Positions 27,501 to 38,366 of a DNA stretch of 64,000 bases are shown here, one piece after another. Made by a program: the position numbers and the translations under genes. The DNA is taken from contig VXAA01007212.1 in NCBI GenBank assembly GCA_013399115.1, forward strand, positions 936,517-1,000,516. The letters run 5' to 3'. Within the stretch, counting starts at the first letter, position 1; each line of letters opens with the position of its first letter. Source of the stretch: Anseranas semipalmata. Lineage: Eukaryota > Chordata > Aves > Anseriformes > Anseranatidae. The notes beneath the pieces were generated by a model. The model did no database searches. It saw nothing but the letters and a program-made list of their open reading frames with translations, and had not been told where the DNA came from.

Positions 27501-29230
27501 TGCATCTGCAGATCAGTAAGATCAGTTAGCAACAACCACCAGCAGTAAGGGTATAAAACACTTCCATTCATAAAACTCCAGCTTCCTTTACCTGATGCCT
27601 TCCCAGAACTTATCTTCAGTCAGGAAAGGAAAAACACTGAATGGTGTATCTCTACTGTAAGACAATTTCCCACCTCATTCCTAAATTGGACTTTTTGCAA
27701 CTTACATGGCACATACTCAAGTCAGCAGTTGACTGTCCACAACCAGGAGCCTGGTTCAAGTCTGACTTCAGTTTGCCATTAGATCCAGATTTGTTTATGT
27801 CGAGACTGAATTCTGCACAGAGCTCCCATGTCTTCCCCTCAAAGGGAGGAACAGCCTTCCTTAAAATGAACCCGAAAGTGAGGCTCTGGAGAAGCATGCA
27901 CCAGAACACGCAGTACATTTGCAGAGAACACTTCTGTGCCTTCACAGACCTCAGCGCATCTTGACATTTACTACGTGGAAGCATCAGGCTCTTCCAGCTG
28001 TCTCACAGGCTGCCAGAGCTCACCAACCCATGTGCTGCATTTCTGAACTGTAGCTGTGCCTCTGGCCTCTCCCCCCTGCTTTAAGCTTGCACAGATCCAC
28101 AAGTCAGCAGTTAAACAGCATGGATTTACCGAAGGATCTAGTGTTGCCATTCTTTTTCCGAATAAAATTCAAAGGCTGTGCAACTTTGACTTTTGTGATG
28201 ATTTGAGCCAGAGGTTTGAGCAGATCTTATTAAGAAAGCAGGCTCATCTACCTGCCTGATATGCCAATACCCATCAAACAGGGGCTTGACTTGAATTTTT
28301 TAGTCTCTCTAGACCCTCCCTTGACACAGAAGTTGAACAAAGCTTGACAGGATCAAAGAATAAAGAAACCTGAGCAGAACTGATCCGCCATTCACACTAC
28401 TACAACAATTGTGCTGAACTCATGGTGCCATCACTACTGTCTTCTAGATTAGCTTTGGGTTTTCCTCTGAGGTTCTTTTTCTGCCACTGTCCCTGAAACC
28501 TTTTCTTGAACACACATATAAATGAGAAAAAATAAAAATGGTTGACTGGAAAGCAGGATTTGAAGAGGCATTCAAGTAAAAACAGCCAGAAAAACATTCC
28601 CAGATCAGTTAATTTAATTTCCAAAATAAATTATCTGGACAAGGTGTTTTTTTTTGTTTGTATTTCTTCCCCCCTCCCCTCTCCATTTCAGCATAGCTCA
28701 TTGCAGTGCTTACTGTGCTTACCCGTAAGGCTGCTGTTATTCTGATTCGTATCTACTACTCCGTGTGGAAAGAACAAGAGAAGAAATTCAAGCAGCAATT
28801 AAAGTGTCTGTAAACCTAAGCCAAGAAACCTGGCAGGGGACAACTGCGCAGCGTAACACAGAGAAGAGTCCAACAAGACCCTGCAACAAGTACTCTGTTT
28901 CTTTCTGACCAGCACCAATGATCCTGCAGCCTACAGAACTAATAAGAAACCAACAGTAGTAAGTTCTTAATTTGGATGCCAACTTTTGTTAGCAGTTTGT
29001 TGGTAAATCACTTAAGAGAAAATATTGCAAGGAGACAGAACTCTCTAAACAGCAACATGAGTTTCGTGAGTATTCATTTCAACCTCTGCATCCAAAGCAA
29101 CTCGCCCTCCACATCCCTTCCAGCCAATTATCTTCCAGTTTCACCTTAAGAACAGAAAGACTGTAGATGTTGGGGAAACTTCAGCAGGCTCTGTGTCTGA
29201 CGCACAGGCCATACTGTTGTTACCACTTAC

Positions 29231-29291
29231 CAGTACAGCAGAACCAGGAAGACCGCCAGCAAAGCCACGGTGACAGTTGTACCGTTCATTT
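29231..29291 (-). CDS. TBXAS1: Thromboxane A synthase (TBXAS1), N-terminal membrane-anchor exon
   Basis: On the minus strand the exon is preceded by the acceptor 'ttttcttccacag' and followed by the donor 'gtaagt'. It begins AA-ATG and encodes MNGTTVTVALLAVFLVLLY plus two bases of a Trp codon, so it ends in phase 2. The peptide is a hydrophobic anchor of the kind that holds microsomal P450s in the endoplasmic reticulum. It aligns with the TBXAS1 anchor as I recall it (NG..VTVAL…L.LL.W, about 11 of 20 identical), and the exon ends just before the expected Tyr-Ser, as the first coding exon does in related CYP3A genes. TBXAS1 isomerises prostaglandin H2 to thromboxane A2 using a haem-thiolate centre, but the catalytic and haem-binding parts are not in this window. 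The internal ATG could itself be the start codon. Identification rests on one short exon. Confidence 0.72.
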
Positions 29292-31275
29292 CTGTGGAAG
29301 AAAATGCCAGGAGATCTACAAGCTCCATCTTCCTCCACTACAGTGCCAGCCTTGAGTGGTGCGACTGTGTGCAGGGGAAGGTCTCCTCAAGAGCTGATAA
29401 AGCCTTCCACAGCTATATGAATGACATCTGCAGCAAAAACAGGAACCAAAGGAGAAAAATACATCAAGTCAAGCACAAACTGCAAACCTTTCCTGTTCTC
29501 ATCGACTGCACACTCAGAGAGAAAATGAAGGTTTACTGAATGGTAAGACGTAGCAATTCCTCCCTCCCTCTTGCTGACTGTCATGTCAGTAAATATTTAC
29601 ATATGCGCTGCTTAAGACATCAGTGTGGTCAAATAGGTTTTTAGACACCAAGTGTGGGAGACTGGGAAAAATGTGGGGAAAAAGAAAGAGGGGAGGAGAA
29701 CCTGACCATGATACAGATCATAGAAGACAAATACGAGACCTGTCAGTGCCCTAGCATACAAAGAGTGGCATTCTGAAGTAACAAAACCAGAGCATTTCTG
29801 AAATAGAAAACTCTGTTAGCACTTAATCTCCAAACTGATTATACTTTAGAAGAACGGAACACAGTAAGCTTTAAATTATCCCAAGTAAAAGGAGGAACTA
29901 GGGGAAAACTATTCTAATGCAACTACTAGAAGACATATATAGAAAGAGAAACTAACGAGCAGAGAAACCCAGCGGTAGTACCAGGGTCTGTAAGCCAGGG
30001 TCAGCCACGCCAGTCGGTTCACACATGCAGCACTGTTTGGCTGGATCATCTCGGGTTCACAGGTACTACGGCACATTTTCCTGGCTCAATGCAGTGCCCT
30101 CTCTGCCGGTACCATTAACCAGCCTCTCCGGAGATACAGTGCAGGGGTAGCCAGAGTACCTCTGGTATTGGGGTTAACATTAATATAGCCACATCTACTA
30201 TCTCTGCACTGTGGCACAGTCAAGCTGTCCCACTCCCTCAAACACCCTGCACGCGAACAGTCGGCATGGAGTTCAGGAAATGGGTTGTACACAGCACGTG
30301 AATTCCTCAGCTTTCTTCCATATTTTCCTGCCTGCAAACCTCAATCCTGTTTCAAGCATCTGATCCAGTCCAACTAGAAAGGTCAACCAGAAACTAAACC
30401 TTGAAGCACATATATGAGAGAAGACCATTAACCTGTTACACACAAAGCTACTAAATACCAGTATCAAAAAATATTCCGGATTACAACATGAACTGCTGCA
30501 ACTGGTGGGTAAACTCTTGCCCATGATAAAATTCCCAGAAACTATGTAATATTGTTTGATACTTAAGAAACTATAAATACCCATATATGTACTACAGCCT
30601 TCCCACATATTCCGTACAATCTACTTGAAAGTTAAGAAAACTAACTACCCAAAAAACTGGGTTTGTGAATTATATGGTAACCTTGAGAAAAAGACAGTCT
30701 GCAACATCTGATTCCCATAACATACCAGATGAAGAGTGGTTTCTTCTCATACAGCCCCAAGATAATAGCTTAGATTCAATGTGCAAGGCTCCTCCAATAT
30801 CACTGTATTACATTTCCTGCTCTTATCAGAGAAGGTAATAATATAGGTATCAAAAAAGTAAAGTCTCTAACACAATGGAGTTTAATTTTAAGAAGATTTG
30901 GCTCTACTCTAACTGAATCACTGTTATTTTGGTTCTCTGTGCTTCACAACTGCATTAATTCCCTTCCAGCCTTAGATCCTTGCAGAATAAGTAAAAGGTG
31001 TTAACCAGCTCGTCAGCTCCACAGAGCAGCACAGTAGATCACAGAAAACCTTGCTTATTGTATTAACATTTCTATTGCTATTCTGGGTCAATAACAGCTC
31101 TGCCAGTTTGCTGCTGCCAAGTTCTCCAAGAACAATTGCAATGAGATTCAAGACCAGTGACGCAAGGAATTAATCAGTGGGCACAAGCCAATCCCAGCCA
31201 GCAACTGATCCTGTGGGACTTTAAGAAAGAAAATAATTTTAAAAAGTCAAATAACTATATGCATTAAAGTCTCTT

Positions 31276-31276
31276 N
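31276..31276. other. Single ambiguous base (N)
   Basis: An isolated N lies in otherwise continuous AT-rich sequence. Unlike the N at 36123, the flanks show no duplication, so it is probably an uncalled base. Confidence 0.9.
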
Positions 31277-33209
31277 AACCATCACAAATGTAGAAGGTAA
31301 AAAACCAATATTCCTGTTACACTGTGCTTTAATTTACTTGTTTTTTTTTTTAATTAGATGTCATATTTATCTGCATACAGAGGACTGATACCCTTCTATT
31401 CAAGACAGTGGCTGAACTCCTCTTAAGTTCAGTAAGCACAGAGTCAAGTACAGAGCTTGCTTATTCTTTAAGAAGTACACTGGAGCCTTGTCCCAGTCAC
31501 ACTGGGAGGTAGGTGCGATGAACAGTTCTTAAACACACACATTATGAAAGAAAACAGGCTCTCACATCAGCATCCAATTTGGAAGAGAACACATAATCAA
31601 GCACCCAACAACCACCACCACCATTTTCTGCTGTGGATGTTGTGGATTTATTTTTATAATCCTCAGCACCTGTTTCTTACTAGAGGGTTTTTAACTTGGC
31701 ACCTCCAGCCATTAAGAAGGGTGGCATGCAGCACAATGCTTTGCAGGACAGGGGAAAGGAATCGGGGATTAGGCAGCAATAAAAACAGGCTATTTATCAG
31801 TCCTACTTCCAGCAGTCCTACTTCCTCCTTCTTTACAGATCATTTACATAAGAAATGCTATTCTTATTAACTAGTTAATAGCACAGATATTTTTCACCAA
31901 CCACCCAGTTGTTTTTGTGGAGACATCAGTCAGGCTGTTTATAAGGATATTAAAGAACTACGGAGATAGATATGAAGTCCTCACTAACCACATGCTGAAG
32001 GAAGCTAGAGATAAGCAGAAGTGGAAGTAGCCTTTTCGTGTCCATCTCCTATGAGTCAGCAGCACTATCTGCATTTGCTTTCACAAAGCTTCTCTCCAGA
32101 TAGCATCTACCAAGGTTCACAGCTCCTTGCTGCAGTGCCATCCGAGCTTTTCTCTTCTGCAGCAATGAAAGTCCACAGACTTCCACCTCGTTCAACACAA
32201 ACTTATGCTCAAGATACCCATCTCATCCTTCCTTCGCCAGCACTGGGGAAACTTCAGACGTGGAGCTCCACAGCAAAAGGCAGATCTACAAGACAGAAGC
32301 AGCTCTGGCTGTTCAGGACTGAACTTCAGCTTGAGCACATGTTCACAGCAGTAAATATTAAAAAGGGAAGTGCATTAGTGCATTCAAAGTATGAGCCGCT
32401 GAAGCGCTCCTCAATTGAAAGAGGGAAAAAAAGGGCATCTAGACAATCCAGGTTTTCCAGGAAGCATTCATATATTAAATTCCTGTCTGTTCTAATTCCA
32501 GGAATAATTTTTGTAAATGCTCTTCCAAAACAATGCATTTCAACTTCAAAATTAATACAAGTGTGGCAGTGAGCCTCAGCAATGCTTGACATAAACAAAT
32601 TATCACTTGGACATGAAATACAGAGTTTATTAAAAAGCAGGATTATAGACCTTCTCAGAAAACTTAAATCATGTTAAGGATTTTGACCAGTCTTCAAAGC
32701 ATATCGAATGGAAAATGTACTCTCATTTATTTCAGAGGCTAATGGCTAACCAGCTAGACTAACCACGAACTCTTGCTAATGACCAAATTCAAATCCTCTC
32801 ATGTTATTCTACCTCATCTGTTTCAGGTCTATAATAATCTAATTAAGGCTGAACCACACCAACTTTACCATAGATGAAGGAAGTCTAGAAAGGTGTTAAG
32901 TTTAAATTTTATAGCAGTTTCTCTCTACAGAAATTTGTAGCATAGTCTTAAGATCAAGGAAATTCTGTTATACAGACAGCTTACCCACAAAATACTGCAA
33001 ATGAAATACCACAGAACAGCTTAAAAAACATGAGATTAATCAGAGACTAGTTTACATATAAGCTTTAACAAAGCCCATGTACAAAACTGTACAAGTATAT
33101 ATGATATTAATTTATTTTAAAGACAAAAATCTTTCCAAAGCAAAAAATGAATTCTTAACATCTTTAAGGTAGACCAATCAAAAAGATCAAAGGCACATTT
33201 CTCAGAGTT

Positions 33210-33240
33210 TTATATATATATTTATATATATATATATTTA
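33210..33240. repeat. (TA)n microsatellite
   Basis: TA units are interrupted by single TTT steps, giving a length-variable and cruciform-prone tract. Confidence 0.9.
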
Positions 33241-34979
33241 AAACAACCTTAATAGACAAAGTACTGGGAATATTAATGTATTTATTAGAGTAGAGGGATT
33301 TACAGCTGGCTTGTATGACTCCATTATTACTATCTCTGTTTAAGGATTGACCAAGCAGATTAATCAGGTGGTCTTAACCTCCTTGCATGATAAACTATGA
33401 CAAACTACACAAAAGACAGACCACTGAGGCATCAGAATCCACTTATAAAGATCCTGCTCTGCATTCAAAACAAACGGGAGCAGTAAAAGGATGCCATGGA
33501 CGCTTCTTGAACCACCTTGAATAAAATCTCTCCAATGAACTGGATCTCCAAAAGGCATACACTGCAACCATGAAACCACAGTGAGGAAGCCACTTTCACG
33601 ACACTTCCTACCGAGAAACATAAAGACATACTTTTCTACTTAAATTGTTTCCCCAAGTCACAACCTGGCTACATTAACCTAACTGCTTCTCAGAAAACAC
33701 GAATCCAGCTTAAAATTCTAGGAAAGCTGAAATAGTATGCAAACTTGCACTTCGCTAACAAATTTAATCTTAGATGACTAGAAGTTTTGGTTACTTCAGT
33801 CAATATTACAGGGGCTAAAAAACTCATTATGCTAACTTAATGTAGTGCTGCTGCACCAAGTCCCCTCTAAAGCAACAAGCTGTGAGATATCCTAGTTATT
33901 TCAAAGAACTCCACTTAGAAATAGCACAGATTTTGTGGTCAAAAGGAATGACAGTTTCTTCCTCTTGCTGTGAGAGCTCAGAATGAGTTTCTAAAATAAA
34001 GTTACCTCTGCTAATAGTGACATTAAGGTCTTGCAGCCACAGTGAAATTTCAGAGAAAGCAGAAATTAATGTAACATCTGCCGCCCGTGTCCAAGCATTT
34101 CTAAACAAATTGGCATTATTAAATAATCAGTAACTTGTTTATATTTCTATATTTTGCTTCAGAAACATTGATTGATTCAAGCAGTCCTATAATTTCATTA
34201 TCCTACAAAGCTGACTGGAGATAAGTAAGGATTTATGTTCACGTATCAATAGTTCCACATCGATAGCAAAAGCCTAGACTAGTCTTGTAGTAGCACAAAG
34301 CCACATTAATGTTTGCCTTCGTAACAACATCATTGTAAGAACCAGTAAGTCATAATTCCTTGTATGAAGTTCAGTTTTTAAACACCATGAAAAACATCTA
34401 ACCTTCTATGATTGAAAAGATACTTTAGATAGCAAACTCAAGGCTTGAATTCTCCAAGCTGTGTTTTAGTGCTGAACCACAGATCGGAAGAACTGTGAAA
34501 AACTTAACAATAGCACGATGTTCTATAATTTAATTAACTAAATTGTGCTTATCAACTTCTCTTTCATCCAATAGCCCATGGAATCGACCCCAAAACATAT
34601 AAAGCCCAGTCCTTTTCTGTGCTTTGCAAATAGGAAGATACAGAGCACTGGTTTTCTCCAATTAACGGAAATACTTGGAGAGCTCAATGTGCTCTGTAGC
34701 TACTACATTCCTCACCTTACCTCTCCAGTTTGCAGTTCAATACTTTTATTACAGAATCCCTTCAATAGGATACAAAGGGATTCCTTTAGAGAAAGATTAC
34801 ACACAGCCTCCTTAAAAGGGGGCAGCAGCTTCGGAGGCAATTAGCCTCAACACTACACTGCTCTGTGCAGTGTGGCTCCTGAATTGCCAGCTGGAGAAAT
34901 CCTGGCCATCGCGTCCTTCGAGTCATCCTAACGGAAGAAAAGGGATTGAAGAACCAAATAGAAGGGACAAGGGGAAGAA

Positions 34980-35560
34980 CAGCAGCTGCAAAGAAGGAGG
35001 CCTGAGCGTGCTGTCCCAGGGCCGCTGCGGGGGGACGCAGCCATCTGCCCTGCGTTCGGCTTGGGAAAAGGACAAGTCAAGAACTGGGTGCCTGTGTTGC
35101 TCAGCATCTCTCCCAAAAGCACCAGAGCGCAGCTAGGGGCCACCAGCAGCCTGCCCTGGAGGTAGGCTCCAAGGGCCACGCATGGGGCTGCCTCAAGATG
35201 GGAGACAGGAGGGCAGCAGAGGGCCATCCCCACATCAACCAGCCCGTACCGAGGGGTGCAGCCCCACAGAACTGAACACAGCGGGCCAGTAGCAGGGTCC
35301 CCTGACAGGCCCAGCACAACAAGGGGTGAGCCAGGACTGGGGGCTCCCGGGGGGCCCAGTCAAGAGCAGACAAGGCTGCAACACTTATCCAAGGGGATAT
35401 ATGTCCAGGGGACAGAGCAGGAGGCAGGCTTTCTTTGTCAGAGGCCCACAGCCCACACAGGAAAGAGGGCTGGAAACAAGCATACCTGCAGCAGGGCCTG
35501 GGCAGGACTGAACTCCCAGGTCTGAATTTCAGCAGGGCTCCTGGGCAGAGGGTGTAGGGA
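34980..35560. other. GC-richer non-coding pocket inside the intron
   Basis: Base composition rises above the AT-rich surroundings, and several overlapping frames stay open on both strands. None looks like a known protein. Simultaneous openness on both strands is typical of GC-rich non-coding DNA. CpG content is modest, so it is not a clear promoter island. Confidence 0.5.
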
Positions 35561-35982
35561 TCGGTGGGAGGGTCTCAGGTGAAGCCACTCAGGATTAAGT
35601 CCTATTAGTGCCCTCAGGGAACAGACAGCCTCAGTACTAAGGCCTGGAACAGGTGAAAAGATAATGACAGGCACAACAACTTTCTTTTATTTAAAAGAGT
35701 AAATTCACTAATACTGTGCATTTATCAATACCTTGCCAGAACTCAAAATAACAAAAAGAAGAAGGTATCAAAAGGCTCAGAAACCTTGAACCTCTGATGA
35801 GGTAAGCAAACATTCTTCACCCTAGGTCCACCACTATTTTTTCAAATAGCACATGCTTCTAGAAGAAGCCCCATACATGTGAGGAGAGAATGTTCCCATG
35901 GGTTATGGCCTTCAAGCTGACTAAGAATGGTAGAATCAAGTCTCCGCTGGGACCTGCAGACAGTATCAGCTCTGCCTGCATG

Positions 35983-36122
35983 GATTATCTCTAAATGTCT
36001 AACATCAGAGTAACTGGATGCAATTAACCCTCTGAGAGGAATCAGAAAGCAGAAAGAAGAGCAAAAGAATGTACAATGGATTAGACAAAACAAACATACC
36101 AAAAACAGCACAGGCATTCAGG
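35983..36122 (+). repeat. 140-bp direct repeat, left copy, flanking the CR1
   Basis: It is identical to 36545-36684 except at two positions (36012 and 36018, both A here and G in the right copy). It ends directly at the N at 36123, the junction to the CR1. It is either an exceptionally long target-site duplication or an assembly overlap between an allele lacking the CR1 and one carrying it. Confidence 0.9.
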
Positions 36123-36123
36123 N
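36123..36123. other. Single N at the CR1 5' junction
   Basis: The N sits exactly between the left 140-bp direct repeat and the first CR1 base. That position is what would be expected of a contig join rather than a random uncalled base. Confidence 0.85.
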
Positions 36124-36546
36124 CTCTCCTATGAAGAAAGGTTGAGGGAACTGGGCTTGTTTAGCTTGGAGAAGAGAAGGCTCCGGGGAGACCTCATTGC
36201 GGCCTTCCAGTACCTGAAGGGAGCGTATAAACAGGAGGGGGAACGCCTGTTCACACACGTTGATAGTGATAGGACAAGGGGAAATGGTTACAAACTAAGA
36301 CAGGGGAGATTTAGGTTGGATATTAGGAGGAAGTTTTTCACTCAGAGGGTGGTGAGGCACTGGAACAGGTTGCCCAGAGAGGTTGTGGATGCCCCATCCC
36401 TGGAGGCATTCAAGGCCAGGCTGGATGTGGCGCTGGGCAGCCTGCTCTAGTAGTTGGCAACCCTGCCCAGAGCAGGGGGGTTGAAACTAGATGATCTTTA
36501 AGGTCCTTTTCAACCTATGCCGTTCTATGATTCTATGATTCTATGA
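36124..36546 (+). mobile_element. 5'-truncated CR1 LINE (3' end)
   Basis: This is about 423 bp of the 3' end of a chicken-repeat-1 non-LTR retrotransposon. The plus-strand frame to 36450 encodes the ORF2 C-terminus, with recognisable '[18 protein letters not shown]', '[20 protein letters not shown]', '[20 protein letters not shown]' and '[10 protein letters not shown]' segments. A short 3' UTR with 'gatgatctttaaggtcc' follows, then three TTCTATGA units. Reverse transcriptase and endonuclease domains are absent, so the copy is dead on arrival. The frame is uninterrupted, which suggests a fairly young insertion. It lies antisense to TBXAS1 in its first intron. Confidence 0.95.
36523..36546 (+). 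repeat. CR1 3'-terminal (TTCTATGA)3 tail
   Basis: Three exact 8-bp units form the 3' terminus that CR1 uses instead of poly-A. The last bases overlap the start of the right direct repeat, so the exact end is uncertain by two or three bases. Confidence 0.95.
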
Positions 36547-36684
36547 TTATCTCTAAATGTCTAACATCAGAGTGACTGGGTGCAATTAACCCTCTGAGAG
36601 GAATCAGAAAGCAGAAAGAAGAGCAAAAGAATGTACAATGGATTAGACAAAACAAACATACCAAAAACAGCACAGGCATTCAGG
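36545..36684 (+). repeat. 140-bp direct repeat, right copy, flanking the CR1
   Basis: This copy begins within the last bases of the CR1 tail and continues into unique sequence after 36684. It differs from 35983-36122 at 36574 and 36580 only. See the left copy for the two explanations. Confidence 0.9.
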
Positions 36685-37640
36685 CACTACCACCATCTAG
36701 TCTCACTACAGAAGAGGAGATAAACTGGCACAAAGGAAAAAGAAGGGTCAAAATCAGGCAAGTCAGACTGATACTATTGCCACTGTAATGGTTTTCAAAC
36801 TTCCAGAAGCCCGGAAGCTATTAGTCTACATCCACATGTAGGAAGGAAATAAAACTAAGCAACTGCAAACAGACTCACCCTGGCAGTTCAAAGTAATCAC
36901 TAAGGACAGCCCCAGTTCTTCAGCAACTCCTCAGCAGCACCCACAGAGCCTCTCTTTTAGGCTGCAAAAATAGCTGTTCATGGGGCACAGGAACTTCTCC
37001 TGAGGAACACCAGGTGCAGGATTTGGTAATTCTGCTCTGACTCCTGTAGACAAGCAGAGGGAGCTTGGTGTCCTGCTGCCTCTCTTGCCTTTGAAAATGT
37101 TCCCCATGGTAAATATTTCAAAATACCAATAACTGCAGTGTGAACGATCCTGTCAGATATTTTTAGATGGCCATAAGAACACAAAATGTACGGTGCACTG
37201 GAACACACAGAGACATGGCAAGACTGTGTTTGGCAATCTTCTTTATACTGCCAAACATGGAGGAAATATAAAGTACACTGAAAAGCCCTATATCCCCCCT
37301 ATCCAGGGGATATTCTCTGCCTAAATTCATGCATCACATGATGAATAATTTTTGGTAGATCGTGCCTAATATTCCCAAAGGCCTTCCTACCCATATGAGA
37401 TGGAGCACAAATAACTAACATGCAAATTGCAGTCCCTTAAATGCTAAAGAAGGGAACATGTAACATACAGATGTCTTTACTCTAGCCTTTTGTACCCTCC
37501 CATTCATCGCTTTTTTTTTGCTGCAGTCCTTTCTGCTGGCCCCTTGTACACTAATTCACCAAATCAGAATTCCCTTCAGCTCCCTCCCACTCATTCTCAG
37601 CAGATATGTTGTAACACACATGCATAACTGGTGAGGGGGC

Positions 37641-37679
37641 AAAAAAAAAAAAAGAAAAGAAAAAAGAAAAGAAAAAGTG
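37641..37679 (+). repeat. Purine-only A/G low-complexity tract
   Basis: An A-run is followed by aaaag and gaaaa units. Confidence 0.85.
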
Positions 37680-38335
37680 AAAAACAAACTTACTGAATAA
37701 TAAAACCAGCATTTCCAAATTTTTGGGTTCTTAATGCAAATCTTGGCTTCACTGTTTTTTTTCTTTTGCTCGAGCACTAGTTCTTCATTTGTGCAATTGT
37801 GACAAATACAGGTTTTACTGGGGGCAAAGAGGGTCAAGCTCTCACAGCAAGGAAAACGATGTTCCAAAGCTGTGAAATTCAAAGTATCAGGACTAAAATA
37901 CTAATTAAGCTATTTTAATTGCTCAATTAAAAAATGCATATTTTTCCTGCAGTCTCATGAATCTGAGAGTGAATTTGTGATTTCTGAATGCTTGAGGTTA
38001 GCAATACTTCCAAAAGGGCGTGAACCCAATAAGCTGACCTGTTAGCTATGGGAAGAGAGGTTAAGTGGAAGACTAAGTAAGGTGACATGGGAGTTGAAAC
38101 AGCACAAAAAACTCAGTCTCACCAAGATTTCAACCTGTCTGATGCTCATGTTAACTCGCTCTCTCAGACTGATAGATAGACAGGATCTGAGCCTAAGGTT
38201 CACAATAAGTCTAGCCTCCTACCTCCTTCCTACCTTCTGCTGCCTTCTACCAGCTGGCAGATAAGCCCAGCTTTAAACTGTGGCTGGGCCAATGCAAAAA
38301 GGAAATGGGTATTTTTCTCAGTTTCACTGAAATAC

Positions 38336-38366
38336 AAAACAAAACAAAACAAAACAAAACAAAACA
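38336..38366 (+). repeat. (AAAAC)n microsatellite
   Basis: Six consecutive AAAAC units grade into aacaac and an A-run. Confidence 0.9.

Larger units (their letters stand above)
1..29228 (-). other. TBXAS1: Putative TBXAS1 intron downstream of the membrane-anchor exon
   Basis: This block lies 3' (on the minus strand) of the anchor exon at 29231-29291, so it is read as intron. I looked on the minus strand for the next expected P450 exon, which should encode the Pro-rich hinge and an IGN-like motif, and did not find it, so the intron probably runs past the left edge. No open frame here resembles a known protein. The sequence is AT-rich with A/T runs, short microsatellites, worn SINE-like remnants and a few local duplications, which are listed separately. 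The intron assignment is an inference from the single exon on its right. A diverged or very short exon could have been missed by eye. Confidence 0.55.

Noticed and set aside
36142..36450. 102-codon frame considered as a host gene
   Set aside because: It is the C-terminal end of CR1 ORF2 and is reported as part of the mobile element.
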